NCBI RefSeq assembly: GCF_000011905.1
Contig: NC_002936.3
Location: 186,001-250,000, forward strand
Direction of reading: 5' to 3'
DNA: 64,000 nucleotides
DNA from: Dehalococcoides mccartyi 195
Lineage (GTDB): Bacteria > Chloroflexota > Dehalococcoidia > Dehalococcoidales > Dehalococcoidaceae
Part shown: one piece after another, positions 1 to 8,507 of the stretch
Layout: each line of letters opens with the position of its first letter
How positions within the stretch are numbered: the stretch's first letter is position 1
Program-made: the position numbers and the translations under genes
The notes under the pieces: generated by a model
What the model was told of the DNA's origin: nothing
Seen by the model: only the letters and a program-made list of their open reading frames with translations
Database searches by the model: none

Positions 1-77
1 CTGCATGGGTAAACGCAATAGCCGGATTGGTCTGGATTTGTCAGCCGTATTTAAGCAGGTCTTGGGCTAAAGGGAGA

Positions 78-881
78 TTAGCCCTTTCCCAGCTCTACCG
101 AACGGTCAAAAGCCGCTTTGGCAGCCTTAATCACGGTTGTTTCCAGTCCGGCTTGCTCAAATACCTTTATAGCTTCGGCGGTAGTGCCGCCGGGAGAGGT
201 TACATTTTTGCGGAGCTGGGCAAGCGGCAGGCCGGATTTTTCCGCATAAACAGCCGAACCGGCGGCTGTCTGGGATACCAGTACCGTTGCTTCCTCAGGG
301 GTAAAGCCCATTTCCTGAGCCGCTTTTTCCAGACTTTCCATAAACAGGAAGAAATAAGCCGGGCCTGAACCTGAGATGGCGGTAGCCGCATCCAGCATGG
401 TTTCTTTGCCGGTATATATTTCTTTGCCCATGGCGGAAAGTATGCTTTTAGCTTGTTCTTTCTGGGCGGGGCTTACCGCCGGCAGGGCAGTCCAGACGCT
501 CATGCCCATGCCTATCATAGCCGGGGTGTTGGGCATAACCCTTACTACGGCTTTGTGTTCAAGCCCGCCGGACAGTTTACTTAGAGTTGCCCCGGCAATA
601 ATGGATATGACCAGCTGTGTCTCTGCCAGTTTGCCCTTAAGTCCGGCGCTCAGTTCAGCCAGGTTCTGGGGTTTTATAGCCAGCAGGACTACTTCGGCGT
701 TTTTTATGGCCTCCGGGTTTGAAGGGGTGGTCTTTATGCCATAGGTATTTTCAAGGAAAGTGCGGCGTTCGGCTTTAATCTCACTTACGGTAATATCCTT
801 AGGCGGGCAGATATTCTTTTGGATAAGGGCGCCCAAAATGGCCTCGCCCATATTTCCCCCGCCGATAAATGCTATTTTCAT
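78..881 (-). CDS. proC: Pyrroline-5-carboxylate reductase
   Basis: Reduces 1-pyrroline-5-carboxylate to L-proline with NAD(P)H, the last step of proline synthesis, in the cytosol. The 267-residue product has the usual family length. It opens with the Rossmann motif FIGGGNMGEAI (residues 5-15), and the C-terminal half carries the conserved SGSGPAYFF and VTSPGGTTAEA segments of the all-helical dimerisation domain. The ATG lies one base past the leuS stop, so leuS and proC form a two-gene operon on this strand. The family assignment is firm. Nothing recognisable follows the gene in the 77 bases to the window edge. Confidence 0.96.
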   Translation of the reverse strand: MKIAFIGGGNMGEAILGALIQKNICPPKDITVSEIKAERRTFLENTYGIKTTPSNPEAIKNAEVVLLAIKPQNLAELSAGLKGKLAETQLVISIIAGATLSKLSGGLEHKAVVRVMPNTPAMIGMGMSVWTALPAVSPAQKEQAKSILSAMGKEIYTGKETMLDAATAISGSGPAYFFLFMESLEKAAQEMGFTPEEATVLVSQTAAGSAVYAEKSGLPLAQLRKNVTSPGGTTAEAIKVFEQAGLETTVIKAAKAAFDRSVELGKG

Positions 882-882
882 A

Positions 883-3324
883 TTATTTCACCACAATATT
901 TACTAATTTGCCGGGTACATATATGACAGACGCCGGGGTTTTGCCCTGCAGGTGGGGTTTGACTCTGGTGCTGTTTAAGGCAGTTTCCTTAGCTTCGTCC
1001 TCCGAGATACCGGCCGGCATTTCCAGCCTTTCGCGGAGTTTGCCGTTTACCTGGATAATCAGGGTAATCACTTCGTCTTTAGCCAGTTCTTCGTCCCACT
1101 TAGGCCAGCTCTGGTTGTGAATGGAATATTCCATGTCCAGATTTGCCCAGAGTTCCTCGGCAATATGGGGGGCAACCGGGGCAAGCATAAGGGCAAAAGT
1201 TTTAAGGCTGTTTTGCCAGCTTTCCGCCGAGACGGCGGCAGCCTCTTTAAACTTGGCCAGGCTGTTTGAAAGCTCCATCAGGGCGGCCACTACCGTATTG
1301 AAACGCAGCCGTTCAATATCCATAGTTATCTTTTTGATAGTCTGGTGGAGGGTGCGCTTAAGTTCGCGTTCCGCTTCAGCCGAGGCGGTTTGGGGGGTGT
1401 ATTCTTCTGTAAACAAGTTCCAGACCCGGTTCAGCCAGCGGCTCATACCCGAAAGGCCGGAATCATTCCATTCCCCGCCCTGATCCCACGGGCCCACAAA
1501 CATCAGATAAGCCCTGACGGCGTCTGTGCCTACCTCTGCCACCAGATTATCCGGGGTAACTACATTCCCCTTTGATTTGCTCATTTTCTGGTGGTTGCTG
1601 ACGATAATGCCCTGATTAAAAAGCTTTTTAAAGGGTTCGCCGAAGTCTATTATGCCCATATCCCGCAGGGCTTTGGTGAAGAAACGGGAATAAAAAAGGT
1701 GCATAACGGCGTGTTCGGCACCGCCGGTATAAAGGTCTACCGGCATCCAGTACCGCAGTTTTTCCGGGTCAAACGGCCCTTTGTCATAACCGGGGCTGGT
1801 ATAACGCAGGAAATACCACGAAGAACACATGAAGGTATCCATGGTATCTGTTTCACGTTTAGCCTTACCCCCGCAGACCGGGCAGGTGGTATTTACAAAG
1901 CCTTCATTATATTTCAGGGGGGATTCGCCCCCGCTGCGGAACTCTACATCTTCCGGCAGAAGCACCGGCAGGTCTTTTTCAGGTACGGGTACAATGCCGC
2001 ACTTTTCGCAGTAGATCATGGGTATGGGGGCGCCCCAGTAACGCTGGCGGGAAATAAGCCAGTCACGCAGTTTGTAGTTTACGGTTTTTTTGCCCCAGCC
2101 GTGTTCCGCCAGATAGTCACATACCTTTTCTTTGCCTTCGGTATTGGGCAGGCCGTTAAACGGGCCGGAATTCTGCATAACCCCTTCATTTATATAGGCG
2201 GCTTCAAGGGGCTGGCCGTCATAATCCGGCGGGGCAATTACAGTTATAACCGGCAAGTCGTATTTTTGGGCAAAGACAAAATCACGCTCGTCATGGGCGG
2301 GCACGCCCATAACCGCCCCGGTGCCGTAACTCTGGAGAACATAATCACCAATCCAGACGGGTACTTTATGGCCGTTTACCCGGTTGGTCACGTATGCACC
2401 GGTAAAAACGCCGTCTTTTTCCCTTTCGGTGGAAAGGCGCTCAATCTCAGTGCAGGCGCGGGATTTCTTTATATATTCATCCACCGCCGCTTTGTTTTCG
2501 GGGGTGGTAATCTTTTCAACCAGAGGGTGTTCGGGTGCCAGTACCATAAAGGTCACCCCGTAAATAGTGTCAGGGCGGGTGGTAAAGACCTTTATCTCCT
2601 GTTCGGGCGCAGCCGGGCAGTCCAGGGCAAAGGATACTTCCGCCCCGTAGCTTTTGCCTACCCAGTTTCTCTGCATGGCGGTTATTTTTTCCGGCCAGTC
2701 CAGGCCGTCATGGTCTTTCAGTTCATCAGCATAGTTGGTAATGCGGAAAAACCACTGTTCAAGGTCACGGCGGGTGGTGGGGGTTTCACATCTCCAGCAG
2801 GTGCCGTCTACCACCTGTTCGTTGGCCAGCACCGCCTGACAGCTGGGGCACCAGTTTACCGGGGCTTTGGCGCGGTAAGCCAGCCCGGCTTCATACAGCT
2901 TTAAGAAGAACCACTGAGTCCACTTGTAGTATTCGGGCAGGCAGGTTATAACCTCTCTGTCCCAGTCAAACATAGCGCCGATAGTTTTAAGCTGGCGGCG
3001 CATATTTTCCACATTATTCAGCGTCCAGATACGGGGGTGGATATGGTGCTTGATGGCGGCGTTTTCCGCCGGCAGGCCGAAAGAGTCAAAACCCACCGGG
3101 CGCATTACGTTAAAGCCGTTTAAGCGTTTGTATCTGGCAAAACAGTCCGCCGGGACTTCGGCATACCAGTGGCCTATATGGAGGTTGCCAGAAGTATAAG
3201 GGAACATGGTAAGGGAGTACCATTTGGGTTTGGGGCTGTCTTCACCGGCGTGGTAAAGGCGGTCTGCCGCCCATTTATCCTGCCACTTTTTTTCTGTTTC
3301 CTGCGGATTATATTTTTCGGCCAT
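883..3324 (-). CDS. leuS: Leucyl-tRNA synthetase
   Basis: Charges tRNA-Leu with leucine. The 813-residue class I synthetase has the HIGH signature at residues 49-52 (GNLHIGHWY), a KMSKS loop (HQKMSKSKGNVV) in the C-terminal third, a Zn-binding segment with CPSC and CWRC pairs near residue 160, the editing (CP1) domain with its TTRPDTIYG motif, a second CxxC zinc insertion (YCEKCG and CPVCGG), and an anticodon-binding C-terminus. The length matches bacterial LeuRS. It is the first gene of a leuS-proC pair. I see no T-box-like leader in the 160 bases upstream. A long open frame on the opposite strand (1591-2904) is a shadow. Confidence 0.97.
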   Translation of the reverse strand: MAEKYNPQETEKKWQDKWAADRLYHAGEDSPKPKWYSLTMFPYTSGNLHIGHWYAEVPADCFARYKRLNGFNVMRPVGFDSFGLPAENAAIKHHIHPRIWTLNNVENMRRQLKTIGAMFDWDREVITCLPEYYKWTQWFFLKLYEAGLAYRAKAPVNWCPSCQAVLANEQVVDGTCWRCETPTTRRDLEQWFFRITNYADELKDHDGLDWPEKITAMQRNWVGKSYGAEVSFALDCPAAPEQEIKVFTTRPDTIYGVTFMVLAPEHPLVEKITTPENKAAVDEYIKKSRACTEIERLSTEREKDGVFTGAYVTNRVNGHKVPVWIGDYVLQSYGTGAVMGVPAHDERDFVFAQKYDLPVITVIAPPDYDGQPLEAAYINEGVMQNSGPFNGLPNTEGKEKVCDYLAEHGWGKKTVNYKLRDWLISRQRYWGAPIPMIYCEKCGIVPVPEKDLPVLLPEDVEFRSGGESPLKYNEGFVNTTCPVCGGKAKRETDTMDTFMCSSWYFLRYTSPGYDKGPFDPEKLRYWMPVDLYTGGAEHAVMHLFYSRFFTKALRDMGIIDFGEPFKKLFNQGIIVSNHQKMSKSKGNVVTPDNLVAEVGTDAVRAYLMFVGPWDQGGEWNDSGLSGMSRWLNRVWNLFTEEYTPQTASAEAERELKRTLHQTIKKITMDIERLRFNTVVAALMELSNSLAKFKEAAAVSAESWQNSLKTFALMLAPVAPHIAEELWANLDMEYSIHNQSWPKWDEELAKDEVITLIIQVNGKLRERLEMPAGISEDEAKETALNSTRVKPHLQGKTPASVIYVPGKLVNIVVK

Positions 3325-3503
3325 TTCTGTTTTCCTATCTGAGATATCAGATTATATTACCCCGTACTGCCGGTGCTTTCAAGTTTGGGGCGGCTTTTCG
3401 GGGCTATTTCTATATTGGGCAGGAATTGGGTAAAATGAAGCAGACCTGAAAATGTGCTATATATAAATAGAAAGGCTGGCCGTAAGTGGCCGGTGGTTTT
3501 TTA

Positions 3504-4811
3504 ATGACAGTTAAAGAGATTGTGGTAATAGGTGCGGGGGCGGGAGGGCTTATGGCGGCAGGCCGGGCGGCTGAGTGCGGCGGTAAAGTAATCCTGCTGG
3601 AAAAGACCGAACAGCCGGGCAAGAAAATGCTTATTTCGGGGCAGGGCAGGTGCAATATTTCCAACAGCCGGGATATTGCCGAATTTATCACCGCTTTCGG
3701 CCCTAACGGGCGGTTTTTATACAGCGCCTTCAGCCGTTTTTTCCGGCAGGAGCTGGTGGATTTGCTGGCACGTTACGGGGTGGAAACCAAAACCGAACGT
3801 GGCGGGCGGCTTTTCCCTGTTTCGGACAAAGCTCATGACGTGGTGGCGGCCTTAACTGAATATGCCTCCGGCGCGGCCTTGGTAAGCGGGCAGAAGGTCA
3901 GCCAGATACTGGTAAGTGAGGGGCGGGTAGTGGGGGTCAAAACCGAAAAGGAGACCTTCAGGGCGGATGCGGCGGTGATTGCCACCGGGGGTGCGTCCTA
4001 TCCCGGTACCGGCTCTTCGGGAGACGGTTTCCGTTTGGCGGAAGCGCTGGGGCATACTATTGTGAAACTCCGTCCGGCTCTGGTGCCTCTGGTGGTGAAA
4101 GAGATAGATTTGGCAAAGAGCATGCAGGGGGTGGCCCTGAAAAATATCCGCCTGACGGCCTACCGCTGTGAAGCGGATAAAATACCTGCGGATTTGACCC
4201 TGCAGGACTGGGGGCGGGGTATTGCGGGCAAAAAACCGCCCAAAGCGGTGATTGAAAGCCGCATGGGTGAGCTTATGATTACCCACTTCGGGCTGGGCGG
4301 GCCTTTGACCATGCTGATGGGTCTGCCGGTTGCCGAGGCACTGGAGCAAGGGGCGGTGAGTGTGGCCATAGATTTAAAACCGGCACTTTCGCTGGATAAA
4401 CTGCGTCTTCGCCTCCAGCGGGACTTTGATACTTTCGGCAAACGCAGTTTTCAAAACCTGCTCTCAGAGCTTTTGCCCCAGAAGATGATAAGGCCGTTTG
4501 TAGACCTGACCGGCATAGACCCGTTCAAATGCGGCGGCCAGATAACGGCGGCTGAACGAGAAGTTATCTTGGCAAACCTGAAATGCCTGCGGTTCAATAT
4601 TACTTCCACTTTGCCTTTAAGTGCGGCGGTGGTGACTGCCGGCGGGGTAGACCTGAAGGAGATAAACCCGCGGACTATGGAGTCTAAACTGGTAAAAGGG
4701 CTTTATTTCTGCGGGGAGGTTATGGATATAGATGCGGATACCGGCGGTTATAACCTTCAGGCGGCTTTTTCCACCGGCTATCTGGCAGGTGAATCAGCGG
4801 CGGGGGCTTAG
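3504..4811 (+). CDS. HI0933/BaiN-family FAD-dependent oxidoreductase
   Basis: Flavoprotein of the HI0933/YhiN/BaiN family. The 435-residue product starts with an FAD-binding Rossmann fold (VVIGAGAGGLMAAGRAAE), followed by the family signature GKKMLISGQGRCNISN, a central ATGGASYPGTGSSGDG motif and the C-terminal YNLQAAFSTGYLAG segment. Exact substrates of the family are poorly known; BaiN from a gut Clostridium reduces bile-acid intermediates. I chose ATG 3504 because the dinucleotide fold starts just after it; GTG 3486 in frame is an alternative, and neither has a strong ribosome-binding site. A paralogue lies at 34167-35351, so the window holds two members. Confidence 0.85.
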   Translation: MTVKEIVVIGAGAGGLMAAGRAAECGGKVILLEKTEQPGKKMLISGQGRCNISNSRDIAEFITAFGPNGRFLYSAFSRFFRQELVDLLARYGVETKTERGGRLFPVSDKAHDVVAALTEYASGAALVSGQKVSQILVSEGRVVGVKTEKETFRADAAVIATGGASYPGTGSSGDGFRLAEALGHTIVKLRPALVPLVVKEIDLAKSMQGVALKNIRLTAYRCEADKIPADLTLQDWGRGIAGKKPPKAVIESRMGELMITHFGLGGPLTMLMGLPVAEALEQGAVSVAIDLKPALSLDKLRLRLQRDFDTFGKRSFQNLLSELLPQKMIRPFVDLTGIDPFKCGGQITAAEREVILANLKCLRFNITSTLPLSAAVVTAGGVDLKEINPRTMESKLVKGLYFCGEVMDIDADTGGYNLQAAFSTGYLAGESAAGA

Positions 4812-5013
4812 CGGGAATGGCCGGGCGGGGTAATAGCCTGCTCTTTGTTTTACCCCTTCTTTGGCTGTCTGCCGGATATAGAACATCCGCTTGAGATAAA
4901 TACGTACAATTACTAATACCGTATAGAGCCTGTAAAACGCATAATGAATATCCGGTGCAGTTGCCAGGGTTTTTCAGCATATGATATGTCCTGCCATACC
5001 GGGAGGAATGAAA

Positions 5014-5316
5014 GTGAGCATGCAAATATCTTTTAATCTGGATATCATAAATAAATGCGTCTGCCATAAATGTCCCGTTCAGAACCAGAGTGAATGTGTC
5101 CGCACCCAAATGGCCGGGCTGAAAACCAGCTTTAGGGAAATACCCCTCAATCCCCATAAAATACCCAAGGCATATTGCCTTAACGGGAAGTCTGTCTGCA
5201 AAGGAATTGACCGCAGCAAACCGTGTATCTGCGGCAGCTGCGAAATATATGCCAAACACCAGCTGTCCGAAGCTGAACCGGGCGGCTTCTACTGTATTGA
5301 GGGCAAGTCTGCTTAG
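5014..5316 (+). CDS. DUF2769 cysteine-rich protein
   Basis: Small protein of about 100 residues with ten or more cysteines arranged in a DUF2769-like pattern: CVCHKCPVQNQSEC near the N-terminus and YCLNGKSVC with CICGSC in the second half. This suggests metal or Fe-S binding; the function is unknown. The start is set by the GGGAGG at 5001-5006: GTG 5014 lies 7 bases after it, while ATG 5020 is a second choice. A candidate promoter (TTGAGA 4891-4896, 17-base spacer, TAATAC 4914-4919) lies in the 200-base gap upstream. It stands alone between the BaiN-type gene and the glutaredoxin. Confidence 0.72.
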   Translation: MSMQISFNLDIINKCVCHKCPVQNQSECVRTQMAGLKTSFREIPLNPHKIPKAYCLNGKSVCKGIDRSKPCICGSCEIYAKHQLSEAEPGGFYCIEGKSA

Positions 5317-5504
5317 GATAATCAAATACAGGCTTTTTTATATGCCTCCGCCTGCCGCTTATGCTATTTCACCGGGTTTCATTTAGTAGTAATATATTTC
5401 TTATACAGGCGGATGCCTTACAGATAAAAGATTTGCCGCCGTTTTAAGCAGTCTGTTTGCACACTGAGTGCCGTATTAGTCCGGATAGGAGGTATTTGTC
5501 GTAT

Positions 5505-5780
5505 ATGGAAAAAGTTACGGGTAAAAATGCCGGGGAGATTAAACTTTATGCTCTCAGCACCTGCGGCTGGTGCCGCCTGACCCGCCAGCTTCTGGCTGAA
5601 CTGGGAGTGGCTTATGAATTTGAATATGTTGATTTGCTTACCGGGTCTGAGAGGGATAAAGCGGTAACAGAGCTTAGCGCCCTTAACCCGTCAAAATCTT
5701 TTCCCACTATGCTGATAGGGGGAAGCAAAGTGATAATAGGCTATAAGGAAGCCGAAATACGGGAGGCTCTGAAAGCATGA
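5505..5780 (+). CDS. Glutaredoxin-like protein
   Basis: A 91-residue thioredoxin-fold protein with a CGWC active site ([14 protein letters not shown]) and a later FPTMLIGG segment, which carries the cis-proline of the fold. It likely reduces disulfides or acts as an electron shuttle. It overlaps the next gene by four bases (ATGA), which encodes the catalytic subunit of a ferredoxin:thioredoxin reductase fused to rubredoxin, so the two probably form a redox pair. AGGAGG at 5487-5492 precedes both TTG 5496 (3 bases away) and ATG 5505 (12 bases away); neither spacing is ideal. I chose the ATG. Confidence 0.85.
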   Translation: MEKVTGKNAGEIKLYALSTCGWCRLTRQLLAELGVAYEFEYVDLLTGSERDKAVTELSALNPSKSFPTMLIGGSKVIIGYKEAEIREALKA

Positions 5781-6283
5781 GTCAGCAGCTTCCCGAACCA
5801 GCCGAAGATTTAGCCCTGTTCCAGCTGCGCCTAAGAAGTGAAGCTGAGGCTTCGGGTTATCACCTGAACCCGGATAACGCTTTTGTCAAAATGCTGGCAG
5901 AGGGCTTGCTGGCCAACCGCCAGCGTTATGGTTATCAGTCCTGCCCCTGCCGTTTGGCAGAGGGTAACCGGAAAGCTGATTTGGATATTATTTGCCCGTG
6001 TGATTACCGTGATGCAGATATAAACGAATTTGGCAGCTGCTACTGTGCGCTCTACGTTGACAGCCAAATTGCCAAAGGTGAAAAAAAGCCTCAGCCGGTT
6101 CCGGAACGCCGCCATGCACCCAAAACCCTGCCAAAAGCAAAAACTGCCCAGGCACCTGCTAGTCTTGCATATCCTGTCTGGCGCTGCCGGGTCTGCGGGT
6201 ATCTGTGCGGGCGTGATGAAGCCCCTGACCAGTGCCCTATCTGCAAAGCAGACAAAGAGCGCTTTGAGCTCTTTATGCAATAA
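5777..6283 (+). CDS. Ferredoxin:thioredoxin reductase catalytic domain fused to rubredoxin
   Basis: The 168-residue product joins two domains. Residues about 10-100 match the catalytic (beta) subunit of ferredoxin:thioredoxin reductase, with the cysteines of the Fe-S/disulfide site visible as CPCR, CPC and CYC. After a Lys/Pro/Ala-rich linker, residues about 133-168 form a rubredoxin-like Fe(SCys)4 domain ([11 protein letters not shown] and [14 protein letters not shown]), like the C-terminal domain of rubrerythrins. Ferredoxin or rubredoxin electrons would reduce a disulfide partner; the glutaredoxin encoded just upstream, overlapping by four bases, is the obvious candidate. Partner and direction are inferred. 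Confidence 0.88.
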   Translation: MSQQLPEPAEDLALFQLRLRSEAEASGYHLNPDNAFVKMLAEGLLANRQRYGYQSCPCRLAEGNRKADLDIICPCDYRDADINEFGSCYCALYVDSQIAKGEKKPQPVPERRHAPKTLPKAKTAQAPASLAYPVWRCRVCGYLCGRDEAPDQCPICKADKERFELFMQ

Positions 6284-6303
6284 AACCCAAAAGTCCAAAA
6301 GGC

Positions 6304-6332
6304 TTGCCTCTATGTGCCGCTTAGTCTATTAT
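6304..6332 (+). promoter_or_regulatory. Candidate sigma-70 promoter for the DUF1616 gene
   Basis: TTGCCT (6304-6309), 17-base spacer, TATTAT (6327-6332), about 38 bases before the ATG at 6371. The -10 context TATTATAGTG recurs in the promoter at 8449-8478. Confidence 0.5.
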
Positions 6333-6370
6333 AGTGTCAATTACTGTGCTTATGGGGCAGGCCTTTCGGG

Positions 6371-7282
6371 ATGAATTTTTTACGCCGGTATGATTTTTAT
6401 CTGCTGATACTGTTTATAGGGTTAGGTGTGCTGGCCTTTAACGGTGGCTGGGTACTGCCTTTGCGGCTGTTATTTGGCCTGCCGCTGGTCCTGATAGTGC
6501 CGGGTTATGCCCTGGCATCAGTCCTGTACCCCTCTAAGCTTAGCCTCAGCCGCTCATCACGGCTTATGGTGAGTTTGGCACTCAGTCTGTCAGTCTCCAT
6601 GCTGGCCGGGCTGGTTTTAAACTATACGGCCGGGCTAAATCAGGAAAGTGTTTTCTATACGCTTGGCGGCTTCAGCCTTGTTTTCTGTCTGGCGGCTATT
6701 GCCCGAAGGCAGCACCTGCCGCCAGATGAAAAGCCCGGCCTGATACTGGTTCCGCCTGATACCAAAAAACAAACGCCGAAAAGCACCGCCCAGGTCTTTT
6801 TAAATGTGCTTCTGGCGGTTTGCCTGCTGGGGGCGGGGGGCTTTGCCGTTCAGCGTCTGGTTCAAGCTTATTCACCGGCTGAGTTTACCCAGTTTTATCT
6901 GCTGGGAATAGATGATACCGCCGAAAATTTTCCGGAGCTGTTTATTCTAAGTAACGGGCAGGTGTCCGCTGTTAAGTATGGCAACCAGCCTGCTGTGGAA
7001 GCTGACTTAGCCCGCCTTAAACTGGTCATCTCCAATAACGGCCAGTCAGGTACACTCTACCGGGTGGAGGCCTTTATTAACGGGCAACTGTATATATTTT
7101 CCCTGGCAGACGGCGGGGAATTTGATGGTTTGGTGGATGTGGCGGCGGGTGCGGCCGAATCACTTGAGCTTTATTTTGCCCCGCCCGAAGCCGGAGATAA
7201 CCAGATACTGGAAATCTGGCTTTATGCGGGTGAAGAAGCTGTTTTTTCTCAGCCGCTAAAGCTGGTGTTCAGTGCGGCTTAG
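6371..7282 (+). CDS. DUF1616 membrane protein
   Basis: The 303-residue product has four hydrophobic segments in the first 115 residues (for example YDFYLLILFIGLGVLAF and LFGLPLVLIVPGYALAS), a cytoplasmic-looking linker, another membrane segment around residue 145 and a C-terminal extracytoplasmic domain of about 140 residues. The N-terminal half matches DUF1616, common in archaea and Chloroflexi near cell-surface glycosylation genes. Function unknown. It ends two bases before the convergent glycosyltransferase, at the edge of the glycan locus, which hints at an envelope role. Confidence 0.8.
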   Translation: MNFLRRYDFYLLILFIGLGVLAFNGGWVLPLRLLFGLPLVLIVPGYALASVLYPSKLSLSRSSRLMVSLALSLSVSMLAGLVLNYTAGLNQESVFYTLGGFSLVFCLAAIARRQHLPPDEKPGLILVPPDTKKQTPKSTAQVFLNVLLAVCLLGAGGFAVQRLVQAYSPAEFTQFYLLGIDDTAENFPELFILSNGQVSAVKYGNQPAVEADLARLKLVISNNGQSGTLYRVEAFINGQLYIFSLADGGEFDGLVDVAAGAAESLELYFAPPEAGDNQILEIWLYAGEEAVFSQPLKLVFSAA

Positions 7283-7283
7283 G

Positions 7284-8300
7284 CTAAATCTTTTCATTTA
7301 AGAGCTTTGTGTAAACTTCTTTCAGGCGGTTAATTACTTCCGGCCAGCTGCACATTTCCGCCTTGGTGCGGGTCTTTACCGGTGTCCCCTGAGTATAGGC
7401 CTGAAAGGCCTTTAAAAATTCAAAATCATCTTGGGCATAGTATAGTCCGTCTCCCTCAGGAAACATTTCCGGCAGCGCCCCGAAGGGGGTGGTTATAACC
7501 GGCAGATTGGCCGCCATGGCTTCCAGCACCGACAGAGGCATTTCGCTGGAAAAAATCTGGTAATTGGCATCTTCTTCCGGCAGCATGGGGTAAATATAAC
7601 AATCTGCCAGAGCATATAAATCTGCAATATTGGGGCGGAAACTGGTCAGAATCATGCAGCCGCTTTTCCTCAGGCTTTCCAGCAGTGTCCGGTTGAAAAT
7701 ACCCGGATTTGACACGGCCATGATCACCTGGGTATCCGGGTTTTGCAGCCGCCTCAGCAAGTCCACTCCCCGACCGGCCCGTACAGGCCCTACGTGAAGC
7801 AGCAGGAGCTTATTTGGGGGCAGGCAATACCGCCGGCGGAGTTCGGCCTTGGTTTCAGGGGAAACCGGCCTGAAATTAGTCATATCCACCCCATTCGGCA
7901 AGATAACGGTTTTTACCCCGCACTCCCCGAAAAAACCGGCACTTTTTTGGGATAAACAGATGGCCAGGTCCGGCTTTACATAAGAAAGCATATTCCTGAC
8001 GGTGCGGGTTTTAACAGGCTGTTGGGCGGAAATAACCGTTTTGGCACGGGGGGCAGACAGTTTGGCCATTTTCAGGCGGAAAAGTTCGGCGGGATCCGGC
8101 TTTCCCAGCAAATGGATTATATCCGGCTGGAAACGGCGGATGCGGTTTAAACTGCGGGGGCGGGTAAAGTGTTCCCTGGGACAGGGCAGCAGGGATATCC
8201 CCTTTTCTTTAGAGAGAGAATCAGCCAGCTGGGCCGCCATCTTGTAGATGCTGCGGTCAGGGCAGGTTTTAAAGTCACCTATCAGGCAGATTTTTATCAT
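7284..8300 (-). CDS. GT4-type glycosyltransferase
   Basis: A 338-residue GT-B fold glycosyltransferase. The start MIKICLIGDF gives a normal first Rossmann strand; the reading frame stays open further upstream but the extra residues do not fit. Motifs include ILPNGVDMTNF, a nucleotide-sugar segment LLLHVGPVRAGRG, and the C-terminal retaining EX7E-like region SVLEAMAANLPVITTPFG. Sugar donor and acceptor are unknown. It is transcribed away from the heptose/glycan operon starting at 8508 and probably belongs functionally to that locus. Confidence 0.85.
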   Translation of the reverse strand: MIKICLIGDFKTCPDRSIYKMAAQLADSLSKEKGISLLPCPREHFTRPRSLNRIRRFQPDIIHLLGKPDPAELFRLKMAKLSAPRAKTVISAQQPVKTRTVRNMLSYVKPDLAICLSQKSAGFFGECGVKTVILPNGVDMTNFRPVSPETKAELRRRYCLPPNKLLLLHVGPVRAGRGVDLLRRLQNPDTQVIMAVSNPGIFNRTLLESLRKSGCMILTSFRPNIADLYALADCYIYPMLPEEDANYQIFSSEMPLSVLEAMAANLPVITTPFGALPEMFPEGDGLYYAQDDFEFLKAFQAYTQGTPVKTRTKAEMCSWPEVINRLKEVYTKLLNEKI

Positions 8301-8448
8301 ATTAGGCTCTCTTAAATATCCGGAGCTTAGTGTAAGCCACTTTTGGCTGTTCGTCAAAGCATTTTTGATTGCGAAGCTGAGAGAAGTTTGGGTAATTGCC
8401 AGATATGCCAAATGACCATGACAAAGCGTAATATTTAGGCAAAAACTA

Positions 8449-8478
8449 TTGACAAATGGCACCTGATGGTCTTATTAT
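8449..8478 (+). promoter_or_regulatory. Strong sigma-70-like promoter of the glycan operon
   Basis: Perfect -35 TTGACA (8449-8454), 18-base spacer and -10 TATTAT (8473-8478). The ATG of the first gene follows 30 bases later. It would drive the string of overlapping genes from 8508 to about 20622. Confidence 0.7.
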
Positions 8479-8507
8479 AGTGACAATAAGCGAAAAACAG
8501 GGTACAA

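Noticed and set aside
27-368. Plus-strand frame at the left edge
   Set aside because: Antisense to proC with no recognisable domain.
1591-2904. Long open frame (437 codons) on the plus strand
   Set aside because: Antisense to leuS, which has all synthetase motifs; the plus-strand product shows no domain and reflects codon bias of the true gene.
3325-3485. T-box leader before leuS
   Set aside because: No T-box sequence or terminator/antiterminator pair could be found in the 160 bases.
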